The notes: a model not told the origin generated them from the sequence alone. A stretch of 64,000 bases of DNA from Corynebacterium sp. SCR221107 (GCF_027886475.1 NZ_CP115670.1:2542001-2606000); one strand, 5' to 3'. Counted from the stretch's first letter, positions 27,273-37,811 are shown. Program-made: numbers and translations.

Positions 27273-30200
27273 ATGAGTCTTAACTCCTACCCCTCCCAGT
27301 TCCTCGCCGGAAACAAGGCGCCGCAGCCGCGCACACTGCTAGACATCCTGCTGGCCACCGCACGCAACCACCCCGAGGCCGCCGCCATCGACGACGGCAC
27401 CATCATCACCTACGCCGAGCTCATCGAAGAGGTCACCGCGCTGGCCCACTTCCTGCACACCCAGGGCATCAAGCGCGGCGACCGCATCGGCATCCGGATG
27501 CCCTCCGGGCACAAGGAGCTCTACATCGCCATCCTGGCCACCCTCGCCGCGGGCTGCGCATACGTGCCCGTGGACGCCGATGACCCGGACGAGCGCGCGG
27601 AGATGGTCTTCGGCGAGGCCGGGATCAACGGGCTCTTCGACGCCGACGGCTTCCACATGATCCGCACCACCCCCGGCGGGGATACCCGCGCCCCACGCCT
27701 GGACAACTACGCATGGATCATCTTTACCTCCGGCTCCACCGGCAAGCCCAAGGGCGTCGCGGTCACCCACCGCAACGCCGCGGCCTTCGTCGACGCCGAA
27801 GCCCAGATGTTCTTAAGTGACTCCCCCGGCGGGCCACTGGGCCCCGACGACCGCGTGCTCGCCGGGCTGTCTGTGGCCTTCGACGCCTCCTGCGAGGAGA
27901 TGTGGCTGGCCTGGGCGCACGGCGCCTGCCTGGTGCCCGCCCCACGCTCGCTGGTGCGCTCCGGCATGGACCTAGGCCCCTGGCTCATTCGCCGCGACAT
28001 CACGGTGGTCTCCACCGTGCCCACGCTGGCGGGCATGTGGCCGGCCGAGGCCTTGGACAATATCCGCCTGCTCATCGTCGGCGGCGAGGCCTGCTCGGCG
28101 GAGCTGGTGGAAAAGCTCTCGACCCCGGAGCGCGAGGTGTGGAACACCTACGGCCCCACGGAGGCCACCGTGGTTGCCTGCGGTACCCAGCTCCACCCCG
28201 GCAAGGAGGTCTCGATCGGCCTGCCGCTGGCGGGATGGGACCTGGTGGTCGTGGACGCCGAGGGCAACCCGGTGGGCATCGGCGAGGTCGGCGAGCTCAT
28301 CATCGGCGGCGTGGGCCTTGCCCGCTACCTGGACCCGGACAAGGATAAGGAAAAGTACGCGCCGCTGCGCTCGGTGGGCTGGGCGCGCGCCTATCGCTCC
28401 GGCGACCACGTGCGCCTGGAGGAGGACGGCCTCTACTTCGTCGGCCGCATCGACGATCAGGTCAAGATCGGCGGACGACGCATCGAGCTCGGCGAGGTCG
28501 ACGCGAACCTCGCCGCCCTGCCGAATGTGCGCCAATCCACCGTGGTGGTCCAGGAGGTCGCGGGGCAGAAGGTGCTGGTCGGCTACGTGTCCTTGGAGGA
28601 TGCGGGCATCGAGTTCAATCAGGAGCTCGCCCACCGCCGCCTGGCCGAGACCATGCCGGCGGCGCTGGTTCCGCGCATCTGCGTGATGGAGGACCTGCCC
28701 GTCACCACCTCCGGCAAGGTGGACAAGAAGGCCCTGCCGTGGCCGCTGCCGGGAACGGAGGCCAACACCGAAGGCCTGGACCCGGTGGAGTCGTGGCTGG
28801 CCGGGCTGTGGGTTAAGGTGCTGGGCACCTCCGTCGACGGCGCGGACGCGGACTTTTTCACCTTGGGCGGCAGCTCGCTGGCCGCGGCCACCCTGGTGGG
28901 GCGCATCCGCCACCGGGTGCCCACCGTGGCCGTGCGTGACCTCTATGACCACCCGCGCCTGGGCGCCTTAGCCGAGCGCGTCCGCACCATCGCCGCCGAC
29001 ACCGGCATTGACCTTGACTTCGCCGACACCTCCGTTTCGCTTGCCGACGCCAAGGTGTCCGCCTCCTCCCCCACACCCGCTCGTCGGGTGCGCCCCGTCG
29101 GTGTCGGCACGCGCCTTACGCAGGGACTCATCCAGATCCCCATCATGACCCTGCAGGCCACCAACTGGCTGGCGATCCTGCTGCTCATCAACAATACTGC
29201 GGCAACCGCGGGCGTCACCTGGGCCCGCCACTATAACTGGTGGCTGGTGGTCGCCATGCTGGTGGTGTTTTCCACCCCGCTGGGCCGGCTGCCGCTGGGC
29301 GGCTACGGCGCCCGCCTGCTCACAGCCGGTATTACCCCCGGCACCTACCCGCGCGGCGGGGCCACCCACCTGCGCATCTGGGCCGCCGAGCGGCTGGCGG
29401 ATGCCTCCGGCTCCCGGGCGATCAGCGGCGCGACGTGGGTTAACTACTATGCCCGCGCGCTCGGGGTGAATATCGGGCGCGGCGTGGACCTGCACTCCTT
29501 GCCGCCGGTGACTGGGCTGCTCACCTTGGGCAAGCACTGCTCCATCGAACCGGAGGTGGACCTTTGCGGCTACTGGGTCGACGGCGACACCCTGCGGGTG
29601 GGTTCGATCACCGTGGGCAATAATGCCCGCGTGGGCGCGCGCAGCACACTCATGCCGGGCACGGTCATCGGGGCGGACGCCCACATAGAGGCCGGGTCGA
29701 CCGTCACCGGCGATAAGCCCGTGAAGGCGGGCGCGCGCTGGTCGGGCTCGCCCGCGCACAAGGTGGGTCGCTCCAAGCACCGCTTCCCTAGCGAGCACCC
29801 GGCGAGGCGCTCGCGCTGGGTGCCCATCTATGGGGCATCCTCCATCCTGCTGGCGCTGCTGCCGCTGGGCGCCCTCGCCCTCGGTGCCGCATTCATGGTG
29901 GCGCTGACCCATCGCCTCGGCGGTAATCCATTCTTAGGCCTGGTGGCCACCGCCCCACTCGGCGCGCTGGTGGCCTTCGCCTGCTACATGGTGCTCATCT
30001 GGATCCTGGTTCGCCTGTTGTCCATCGGCCTACAACCGGGCGTGAATCCGGTGCGCTCGGCGGCGGGCTGGCGAATCTGGCTCATCGAGCGCCTCATGGA
30101 CGACGCCCGCACGCAGCTGTTCCCGCTCTATGCCTCGCAGCTCACCCCGCTGTGGCTGCGCAGCCTGGGCGCGCGCATCGGCAAGGACGTGGAAGTTTCC

Positions 30201-31199
30201 ACCGCGGTGATGGTGCCGAAGCTGGTAGAAATCCGCGACGGCGCTTTCCTCGCCGACGACACCCTCATCGGCGGCTATGAGCTCGGCGGCGGCTGGATGC
30301 TGTCGGGGGAAACCCGCATCGGGAAGCGCTCGTTTGTGGGCAATTCCGGCATCGCGGGCCCGGACCGCAAGCTGGGCAAGAATTCGCTGGTGGCCGTGTT
30401 ATCCTCCACGCCGAAGAAGGCGAAGGCGGGCAGCAACTGGTGGGGCTCGCCCCCGGAGCGCATGCGAAGGGTGGAGGTCACCGCCGGCGAGGGCGAGCAG
30501 CGCACCTACAACCCCGGCTTCAAGCTCAAGGCGCTGCGCGGTGCGGTGGAGACCCTGCGTCTGTTGGCGCCGATGACCTCGGCTGCCCTGGCCACCGTCT
30601 TCCTTTCGGGGCTGCAGTGGCTGCTGCTAAACCACGGGTTGGCTGTGGCTTGGCTGCTCGGCGGTCTGCTGCTCATGGCGCTCGGCGTGGTGGCGATGGT
30701 GATAACGGTGGTGGTCAAGTGGGTGTGCGTCGGCAAGCATAGAAAGGCCGATCACCCCTTGTGGAGCTGGTTCGTGTGGCTTAATGAGCTCCAGGACGCC
30801 TTCGTGGAATCGGTGGCCGCGCCCTGGTTCCTCCTGCCGAATCTGGGCACTGGTTCGCTAAACATGGGCCTGCGTGCTTTGGGCGCGCGCATCGGCCGCG
30901 GGGCGTGGATCGAGTCCTATTGGTTCCCGGAGACCGACCTGTGCCGCATCGGTGCAGGTGCCACCGTCGGCCCGGGCTGTGTGGTGCAGACCCACCTGTT
31001 CCAGGACCGCGTGATGAGCCTGGATACTGTCACGCTTGCCGACGGCGCCACCCTCGCCGCACATTCCGTCGCCTTGCCCGCCGCGTTCATCGGCGACGGC
31101 GCCATCGTGGGCCCGGGTTCGCTGGTCATGCGCGGCGACCAGGTGCCCGCCGGTACCCGCTGGCAGGGCAACCCGATCGAGCCCTGGGGCAAGAAGTAG
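27273..31199 (+). CDS. Pls/PosA-family poly-amino-acid synthetase (single-module membrane NRPS)
   Basis: A 1308-residue protein with the layout of epsilon-poly-L-lysine synthetase (Pls, ~1319 residues). An adenylation domain (about 15-500) has IIFTSGSTGKPKG, NTYGPTEAT, YRSGDH, DDQVKIGGRRIELGE and the A10 Lys in TTSGKVDKKALPWP. A carrier domain has DADFFTLGGSSLAA with the phosphopantetheine Ser near 533. Then three tandem C-terminal domains with left-handed beta-helix hexapeptides alternate with three pairs of membrane helices (about 615-660, 855-910, 1105-1150). The family makes isopeptide-linked homopolymers of basic amino acids. The substrate cannot be read safely; FDASCEEMW suggests an acidic pocket. 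Confidence 0.9.
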   Translation: MSLNSYPSQFLAGNKAPQPRTLLDILLATARNHPEAAAIDDGTIITYAELIEEVTALAHFLHTQGIKRGDRIGIRMPSGHKELYIAILATLAAGCAYVPVDADDPDERAEMVFGEAGINGLFDADGFHMIRTTPGGDTRAPRLDNYAWIIFTSGSTGKPKGVAVTHRNAAAFVDAEAQMFLSDSPGGPLGPDDRVLAGLSVAFDASCEEMWLAWAHGACLVPAPRSLVRSGMDLGPWLIRRDITVVSTVPTLAGMWPAEALDNIRLLIVGGEACSAELVEKLSTPEREVWNTYGPTEATVVACGTQLHPGKEVSIGLPLAGWDLVVVDAEGNPVGIGEVGELIIGGVGLARYLDPDKDKEKYAPLRSVGWARAYRSGDHVRLEEDGLYFVGRIDDQVKIGGRRIELGEVDANLAALPNVRQSTVVVQEVAGQKVLVGYVSLEDAGIEFNQELAHRRLAETMPAALVPRICVMEDLPVTTSGKVDKKALPWPLPGTEANTEGLDPVESWLAGLWVKVLGTSVDGADADFFTLGGSSLAAATLVGRIRHRVPTVAVRDLYDHPRLGALAERVRTIAADTGIDLDFADTSVSLADAKVSASSPTPARRVRPVGVGTRLTQGLIQIPIMTLQATNWLAILLLINNTAATAGVTWARHYNWWLVVAMLVVFSTPLGRLPLGGYGARLLTAGITPGTYPRGGATHLRIWAAERLADASGSRAISGATWVNYYARALGVNIGRGVDLHSLPPVTGLLTLGKHCSIEPEVDLCGYWVDGDTLRVGSITVGNNARVGARSTLMPGTVIGADAHIEAGSTVTGDKPVKAGARWSGSPAHKVGRSKHRFPSEHPARRSRWVPIYGASSILLALLPLGALALGAAFMVALTHRLGGNPFLGLVATAPLGALVAFACYMVLIWILVRLLSIGLQPGVNPVRSAAGWRIWLIERLMDDARTQLFPLYASQLTPLWLRSLGARIGKDVEVSTAVMVPKLVEIRDGAFLADDTLIGGYELGGGWMLSGETRIGKRSFVGNSGIAGPDRKLGKNSLVAVLSSTPKKAKAGSNWWGSPPERMRRVEVTAGEGEQRTYNPGFKLKALRGAVETLRLLAPMTSAALATVFLSGLQWLLLNHGLAVAWLLGGLLLMALGVVAMVITVVVKWVCVGKHRKADHPLWSWFVWLNELQDAFVESVAAPWFLLPNLGTGSLNMGLRALGARIGRGAWIESYWFPETDLCRIGAGATVGPGCVVQTHLFQDRVMSLDTVTLADGATLAAHSVALPAAFIGDGAIVGPGSLVMRGDQVPAGTRWQGNPIEPWGKK

Positions 31200-31248
31200 A
31201 CGGATCGCCTTCCCGCACGAGGCTGTCCGTGAAGGGCCTCCTCGGCCG

Positions 31249-31363
31249 GGGCTTCAAGTTTGCGGTCGACAAGACTCGGTCGAAAAGACCCTGTTTTTAT
31301 ACCCCCCCTGGGTATTTTTGGCACTCCGTTCGACGGTTTCCATTCGACCGCAAATGTGAAGCC
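31249..31363 (+). repeat. Palindromic repeat element, copy 2
   Basis: A 115-bp element: left end GGCTTCAAGTTTGCGGTCGA, right end TCGACCGCAAATGTGAAGCC (two mismatches as an inverted repeat), central palindrome ATACCCCCCCTGGGTAT. It is in the same orientation as copy 3 and inverted relative to copy 1. It lies between the convergent ends of the synthetase gene and ppk2. Confidence 0.87.
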
Positions 31364-31411
31364 CTACCGCGTCGATGCCGGTCAACAAGACGAGGGCCGT
31401 CCCCACACACA

Positions 31412-31440
31412 GAAAAAGCGGCCCGCACTCACGGACCGCT
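31412..31440 (-). terminator. Rho-independent terminator of ppk2
   Basis: On the minus strand AGCGGTCCG pairs with CGGGCCGCT (one mismatch) and is followed by TTTTT. Confidence 0.82.
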
Positions 31441-31495
31441 AAAGTCTTTCGCGCCAGACAGCTGACCCTCTGCCGCAAAAGCTTGCTTATGTGCG

Positions 31496-32392
31496 CTAGT
31501 CGCCGATCTGGTCGCGCCCACGCATGACGATGAGCGGATCGGGCTCGCCGACCACCTCGTGGTCTTTGTTCGTGTACTCAAACTTCGACAGGATGTAGCG
31601 CATGGCGTTGATGCGGGCGCGCTTCTTGTCATTCGAGCGGATGGTGATCCACGGGGACTCGTCGGTATCCGTGTAGCGGAACTGCTCCTCCTTGGCGCGG
31701 GTGTAGTCATCCCAGCGATCCAGGGAGGCCAGGTCCATCGGCGAGAGCTTCCACTGGCGCACTGGATCCACCTGGCGGATGGCGAAGCGGGTGCGCTGCT
31801 CCTTTTGGGAGACGGAGAACCAGAACTTGGTCAGCGAAATCCCCGAGCCCAGGATCATGTTCTCCAGCATGGGCACCTCGCGCAGGAACTCGGCGTGCTG
31901 GGACTCGGTGCAAAAGCCCATGACGCGCTCCACACCGGAACGGTTGTACCAGGAGCGGTCGAAGAAGACGATCTCGCCGGCACACGGGAAGTGCTGAATG
32001 TAGCGCTGGAAGTACCACGAGGTGGACTCGCGCGGGGATGGCTTCTCCAATGCCACGATGCGCGCTCCACGGGGGTTGAGGTGCTCATTGAAACGCTTAA
32101 TCGACCCACCCTTGCCGGCGGCGTCGCGGCCTTCGAAGAGGATGATGTGGCGCTGGCCGGTGTCCTTGGTCCAGTTCTGCCACTTCAGCAGCTCGATCTG
32201 CAGGGCGCGCTTCGTCTTTTCGTACTCTGCGCGCGTCATGCGCTCTTCGTAGGGGTAATCCTCGCGCCACGTATCGATAGGGGTTCCATCGGGTGCGAGG
32301 AGGATCGGGTCATCCTCATCTGAATCGTCGACGATGTAGCCTTCGGTTGCTGCGAGGTCGATGACGGGGAGGTCGTTATCAGAGTCAGCCAT
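31496..32392 (-). CDS. ppk2: Polyphosphate kinase 2
   Basis: A 298-residue PPK2-family kinase that transfers phosphate between polyphosphate and nucleotides. It has the Walker A FEGRDAAGKGG (residues 86-96), Walker B IVFFDRSWYNR with Asp145 and the lid RQVDPVRQWKLSPMD. The acidic first ~40 residues are typical of the long single-domain form. In C. glutamicum a PPK2 gene sits at the same place beside porA-porH-groEL2. Confidence 0.94.
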   Translation of the reverse strand: MADSDNDLPVIDLAATEGYIVDDSDEDDPILLAPDGTPIDTWREDYPYEERMTRAEYEKTKRALQIELLKWQNWTKDTGQRHIILFEGRDAAGKGGSIKRFNEHLNPRGARIVALEKPSPRESTSWYFQRYIQHFPCAGEIVFFDRSWYNRSGVERVMGFCTESQHAEFLREVPMLENMILGSGISLTKFWFSVSQKEQRTRFAIRQVDPVRQWKLSPMDLASLDRWDDYTRAKEEQFRYTDTDESPWITIRSNDKKRARINAMRYILSKFEYTNKDHEVVGEPDPLIVMRGRDQIGD

Positions 32393-32519
32393 GCCTTGAT
32401 TTTAGCGCCCAGCGCCAGCCAATGTTGGCTATCAATACCCCCGCTTGTGCCAGCTCACAACTTTTTCACGGTCTTCCTGTTGTTTGCTTTCCGACGCCCC
32501 CAGCTCCCCCGAACGCACC

Positions 32520-32546
32520 AAACCCCGGTCCAAAGACCGGGGTTTT
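32520..32546 (-). terminator. Terminator downstream of porA
   Basis: Perfect hairpin AAACCCCGGTC / GACCGGGGTTT with a 4-base loop (CAAA). It lies 28 bp after the porA stop on the minus strand and could act in both directions. Confidence 0.82.
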
Positions 32547-32573
32547 AGTGAAGCTGATCTATCAGCGCTTGAA

Positions 32574-32684
32574 TTAAGCGAAGATGTTGATCAGGTCAGC
32601 GATAGCGCCAGCAGCCTTTGCGAAAGGCTCAAGCAGGGTGAAGATGTTTTCCAGGCCGGAGGAAAGAGAAACGACGGTGTTCAT
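32574..32684 (-). CDS. porA: PorA-like cell-wall channel peptide
   Basis: A 36-residue peptide starting at ATG 32684 with AAAGGAG upstream and ending at TAA 32574. It begins MNTVVSLSSGLENIF and ends KAAGAIADLINIFA: an amphipathic helix without a signal peptide. PorA of C. glutamicum (45 residues) likewise has no signal and ends with an AGAVADLIGLL-like segment. With PorH it forms the main mycomembrane channel; both are O-mycoloylated on Ser. Ser6, Ser8 and Ser9 are candidates. Gene order groEL2-porH-porA-ppk2 supports the call. Confidence 0.85.
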   Translation of the reverse strand: MNTVVSLSSGLENIFTLLEPFAKAAGAIADLINIFA

Positions 32685-32749
32685 ATGAAAACTCCTTTAA
32701 AAGATTGACATTAGGCTTGGCTCCCAACTTGGGAGAAGCCACCGGTTAA

Positions 32750-32896
32750 TTACTTGGCAGCAGAAGACAGCTCGGTGACCAGGCCAGGCAGATCCTTGAG
32801 CTTGCCGAGAGCCTCGGCGACGCCGGTCAGTTCCTTGAGAGCCAAGACGGCGGTCTTGAAGTTGGAGAGCTGATCTGCGATGTAAGAGAGGTCCAT
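32750..32896 (-). CDS. porH: PorH-like cell-wall channel peptide
   Basis: A 48-residue peptide starting at ATG 32896 (AGAGGAG upstream). It begins MDLSYIADQLSNF, close to the MDLSLL start of C. glutamicum PorH, and is a single amphipathic helix ending ELSSAAK. PorH needs PorA for channel formation; in C. glutamicum a Ser near the C-terminus is mycoloylated, and Ser44/Ser45 are the equivalents here. It is 65 bp upstream of porA on the same strand. Confidence 0.85.
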   Translation of the reverse strand: MDLSYIADQLSNFKTAVLALKELTGVAEALGKLKDLPGLVTELSSAAK

Positions 32897-33409
32897 GAGT
32901 TTTCTCCTCTTGTGGGGCCAGCAGGTGCTGGCGTGGGTTTCCAGTTTGCTGACACCCTTGGAGGGCGTCACCTCTGTAAGTGTGCCACATATTCTCAAAG
33001 TTTCAAGTGAACCGAGAAAAAACTCGACTTGAGATTCTATGAAGCGATAGAGAAATTTCACAAAACTACAACGGTGGCGAAAAACGGCTTCAACCTTGGA
33101 AAATGGCAGAATCCTCGCCTTAGCTAAAGCTCCTCGTAGACGCGAGTTTATAAAAATGTGACCATTTTTGTAACGACCTCGTGCGCCTCGCCGATTATGC
33201 AAATCTGCGAAAAGTTGCTCACACGACAGGTGAAAAATCCCCGCAAAATCACCCCATTTCGGGGGCTATGCTGGGGACTGATCGAGCGAAGAATAGGGAG
33301 CAGACTCTAAGCCATCACCTGCCCTTCCGGCGCGCAACACACGGCCTAATCCCCAAGATTTTTCATTAGGACACACCCGGCCTTCGGCCATGAACGACCA
33401 AACAGACCA
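32897..33409. other. Intergenic region between groEL2 terminator and porH
   Basis: About 510 AT-richer bases holding the porHA promoter and 5' leader. A 7-bp inverted repeat AAAAATG-TGAC-CATTTTT lies at 33152-33169. The short open frames here lack ribosome sites and recognisable products, so none is called. No -35/-10 pair could be fixed. Confidence 0.5.
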
Positions 33410-33453
33410 CAACGCCCCCTGAGGGCGCGTAAGGCGCCGCCCAGGGGGCGTTG
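33410..33453 (-). terminator. Terminator of groEL2
   Basis: Long hairpin with perfect 11-bp outer arms CAACGCCCCCT / AGGGGGCGTTG and an inner GGCGC-rich stem; the T-run on the minus strand is weak. Confidence 0.75.
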
Positions 33454-33489
33454 AGGAGTCTGTATATATAAGACGGTGAGCGTTCAGGC

Positions 33490-35175
<1,686 letters not shown>

Positions 35176-35298
35176 TCAGTGCCATATAAGCGCCCGCGAC
35201 GGCACGGAAGGTCGAGTGTGAACACTTCCTCACTTATATGAACAGCCAATGGGACCAACGCCCCGCAAGAGGTGTTTGTTCCCTTTTTCTGTTTTCGC

Positions 35299-35325
35299 TT
35301 AGCACTCAAAGCTAGCGAGTGCTAA
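35299..35325. promoter_or_regulatory. CIRCE element (HrcA operator) upstream of groEL2
   Basis: Perfect TTAGCACTC (35299-35307), a 9-bp spacer and GAGTGCTAA (35317-35325). It lies 169 bp upstream of the groEL2 start and about 100 bp upstream of the divergent M20 peptidase gene. Confidence 0.95.
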
Positions 35326-35428
35326 CACTGTTTTTAGCAGTCACTACCGCCGAGTGCAAGATATTTCGCCGAGGGCGGACACGGTGGGCGTCGGCAAGCA
35401 TATGCAAGTCGAACTAGGATCGGTAACT

Positions 35429-36790
35429 ATGACTACAACAGATACCGGCACCATCCGCGCCCACATCGAAGGCGACCGCGAGGGGATCTGGAACGACCTC
35501 TCCCAGATCACCTCGTACAACTCCGTGCACTCCGTCCCCGAATGCGCCAGCGACCACGCCGCCGCCTGCGCCTGGGTGGTCGAGAACATGAAGAAGGTGG
35601 GCCTGGAGGTTACCGAATACCCTTATGAGGGCGGGGCCACTACCGTCATCGGCGCCAAGCCCGCCGTCGGGGATGCGCCCACCGTCTTGCTGTACTCGCA
35701 CTACGACGTCGTGCCCGCAGGCGACCCGGCCGCTTGGACCGCCGACCCCTTTACCCTCACTGAGCGCGACGGGCGCTGGTACGCCCGCGGCGCCGCCGAC
35801 TGCAAGGGCAACCTGGTCATGCACTTTGCCACCCTGCGCGCGCTCAACGCGCTTGGCGGCACCGACCTGGGCATCAAGTTCCTCGTCGAGGGCTCCGAGG
35901 AGCAAGGCGGCGCGGAGCTCTCGCAACTTATCGCCACCCGCCCGGAGCTTTTCGACACCGATGTCATACTCATCGCCGACTCCGGCAACGCCGCCGTGGG
36001 CGAGCCGACGCTGACCACCACCCTGCGCGGCGGCGCCCAACTGACCGTTACCATCGACACCCTTCAGGCCGCCGTACACTCGGGTTCCTTCGGCGGCGCC
36101 GCCCCGGATGCCGTGGCAGCACTTGTGCGCCTGTTGGACACCCTGCGCGATGAGCACGGCCGCACTGTGATCGACGGCGTGGACACCACCACCAAGTGGC
36201 CCGGCACCGGCTACGACCGCGACACCTTCCGCAAGGACGCGGGCCTGCTCGAGGGCACGCAGATCATGGGCACCGAGGACGACGACCCGGCCGACATGGT
36301 CTGGGCGCGCCCGGCCGTGTCCATCACCGGTTTTAGCTCGACCCCGGTGGACAAGGCCGTCAACGCCGTGCCCGCCACCGCCTCCGCACGTCTGAACCTG
36401 CGCGTTCCCCCGGGACAGGACGCGGCCACTGTCGCCGAGGCGCTGAAGGCACACCTTGAAAACCGCGTGCCGTGGGGCGCCCACATCACGGTCGATGTCG
36501 AAGACATCAACCAGCCGTTTAGCGCCACCACCACCGGCCCGGCCATCACCTCTTTCGCCTCCTACCTGCGCGAGGCCTATGGCAACAAGGAGCTCACCAT
36601 CATCGGCTCCGGCGGCTCAATCCCGCTGTGCGCCGAGCTTTTGGAGGCCGTCCCCGGCGCCGAGCTGGCCCTGTTCGGCGTAGAAGAGCCGCAGTCCACC
36701 ATCCACTCCCCCGACGAGTCCGTCGACCCCAGCGAGATCATCGACATCGCCGTCGCCGAGACCGCTTTCCTGTTGAACTACGCCCGTTAA
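35429..36790 (+). CDS. M20 family dipeptidase/metallopeptidase
   Basis: A 453-residue zinc peptidase. Metal ligands are visible in LLYSHYDVVPAGD, GAADCKGN and VEGSEEQGG (catalytic Glu pair), with the late His in STIHSPDESV. It fits the cytosolic dipeptidase/carnosinase-like branch. I chose ATG 35429; AGGAT lies ~8 bases upstream, and TAGGAT could instead be a -10 box, so a leaderless start is possible. An open frame upstream to 35354 crosses the dispersed 11-mer. Confidence 0.9.
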   Translation: MTTTDTGTIRAHIEGDREGIWNDLSQITSYNSVHSVPECASDHAAACAWVVENMKKVGLEVTEYPYEGGATTVIGAKPAVGDAPTVLLYSHYDVVPAGDPAAWTADPFTLTERDGRWYARGAADCKGNLVMHFATLRALNALGGTDLGIKFLVEGSEEQGGAELSQLIATRPELFDTDVILIADSGNAAVGEPTLTTTLRGGAQLTVTIDTLQAAVHSGSFGGAAPDAVAALVRLLDTLRDEHGRTVIDGVDTTTKWPGTGYDRDTFRKDAGLLEGTQIMGTEDDDPADMVWARPAVSITGFSSTPVDKAVNAVPATASARLNLRVPPGQDAATVAEALKAHLENRVPWGAHITVDVEDINQPFSATTTGPAITSFASYLREAYGNKELTIIGSGGSIPLCAELLEAVPGAELALFGVEEPQSTIHSPDESVDPSEIIDIAVAETAFLLNYAR

Positions 36791-36804
36791 GCCATCCCCG
36801 CACC

Positions 36805-36836
36805 AACCCGCAGCCATGCTTGGTTGCGGGTTTTTT
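36805..36836 (+). terminator. Terminator of the M20 peptidase gene
   Basis: AACCCGCAGCCA pairs with TGGTTGCGGGTT (one mismatch), followed by a T6 run. The dispersed 11-mer starts directly in the T-run (36836). Confidence 0.85.
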
Positions 36837-37095
36837 GCTTTCCGACGATCACCGCCCCGCGCCTGCATGAAAATGACCCACCCCTGCGGTGACCCAGCAT
36901 CCATCGTCCCCCTCGAATCCCAGTAACACTCTCACGTCAGATGTGTTAACAACACTGCAAGCACGCAAACCCCCATACCCGGTAAGTGAGCATTCAACGA
37001 AAATTAAGAACCTCGGCTCTCAAAATGCCCCCTATGCTGGCGCAATCCCCCTTCAACGAGCCTTAAGTCCCCCTTCTCACACAAGGAGTCTCACC
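36837..37095. other. Promoter region of the secreted-protein gene
   Basis: About 260 bp with one dispersed-motif copy at its left end (36836-36846), a GTTAAC palindrome near 36947 and a possible -10 (TATGCT) near 37034. No gene is seen. Confidence 0.4.
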
Positions 37096-37536
37096 ATGAA
37101 GCGATTTGTCTCCGCCATCGCCGCCACCGCGGTGGCAACCGCCGGCATCATCGCCGCCCCGGCAGCCGGTGCAGCGACCGTCGCGTACGCAGGAAACCAA
37201 AAGTGTTCGATCCAAACCACGGTTGAAGAATGGCGTGAACTTTGCTGGTCAGCAAACCACATCTACGAAATTAGTCGCTCGGATCCAGAAACTTTCACCC
37301 TCGCAAAAGCAACCGATCGCAAGCAGGAGCTGGAGCTCTATATCCAGGAGACCATCTCCGACCCGCAAACCTCGGCAGAAATCTACCGCTCCAATATGCT
37401 CCACGATGTCGTAGACGCCTACAGCCCCTGCATCGCCCTCATCAACAAGGCTGGCGCGACCCCGCTTCCGGGTACGCCTACCCCTGGAACCACTACCCAG
37501 CCAGCACCGAACCAGCCACAGGCCCCCCTCCGATAG
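37096..37536 (+). CDS. Small secreted protein, unknown function
   Basis: A 146-residue exported protein starting at ATG 37096 (AAGGAG upstream) with a Sec signal peptide (KRFVSAIAATAVATAGIIAAP, cleavage near AGA-A). The mature part has three Cys (KCSIQ, ELCWS, SPCIA), a charged helical middle, and a Pro/Thr/Gln-rich tail. Size and helical character recall corynebacterial cell-wall proteins such as PorB/PorC, but I see no convincing motif match. Function not assigned. Confidence 0.75.
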   Translation: MKRFVSAIAATAVATAGIIAAPAAGAATVAYAGNQKCSIQTTVEEWRELCWSANHIYEISRSDPETFTLAKATDRKQELELYIQETISDPQTSAEIYRSNMLHDVVDAYSPCIALINKAGATPLPGTPTPGTTTQPAPNQPQAPLR

Positions 37537-37563
37537 CTCCATCAGCTCCGCGGACAGCTCCTC

Positions 37564-37599
37564 CGCAGCCAGGATGCCATTGATGGCATCCTGGCTGCG
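37564..37599. repeat. Perfect 16-bp inverted repeat (hairpin)
   Basis: Arms CGCAGCCAGGATGCCA (37564-37579) and its exact complement (37584-37599) around a TTGA loop, 27 bp after the stop of the secreted-protein gene. No T-run follows; a separate terminator is at 37695. Confidence 0.85.
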
Positions 37600-37694
37600 C
37601 TGACCCCGCTGGTTAAGCAGATGGCCGTCATCAGTGAAGCATTTCGCTAAATAGCCTTGCTCCGCCGACCATGTCGGAGAGCCGCTAATTATTA

Positions 37695-37722
37695 GGCAAA
37701 GCCCGCCCCGTGCGGGCTTTTT
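37695..37722 (+). terminator. Rho-independent terminator
   Basis: GGCAAAGCCCGC pairs with GCGGGCTTTTTGCC; the run of T is part of the right arm. It ends the transcript of the secreted-protein gene. Confidence 0.87.
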
Positions 37723-37800
37723 GCCTTGCCCACTACACACAAGGTAAGAAGATCATCCTTCCTGGCGCCGAAATTGACCCCTGGGGCGGGCACCGTAGGC

Positions 37801-37811
37801 GTCGGAAAGCA
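37801..37811 (+). repeat. Dispersed 11-mer CGTCGG(C/A/T)AAGC, representative intergenic copy
   Basis: One of 21 copies. Starts of the GTCGG core on the plus strand: 8030, 12796, 13808, 20058, 26691, 30729, 35390, 37801, 50362, 56083, 60236. Lower coordinate of the minus-strand copies: 10034, 25134, 29039, 31034, 32485, 36836, 47105, 48893, 51874, 56948. All copies have C before the core, and 15 also end in A. The A form is mainly intergenic, the C form mainly in coding sequence. Confidence 0.9.

Noticed and set aside
33181-33369. 62-codon plus-strand frame between porH and groEL2
   Set aside because: No ribosome site or homology and atypical composition; the region is better explained as leader and promoter DNA.
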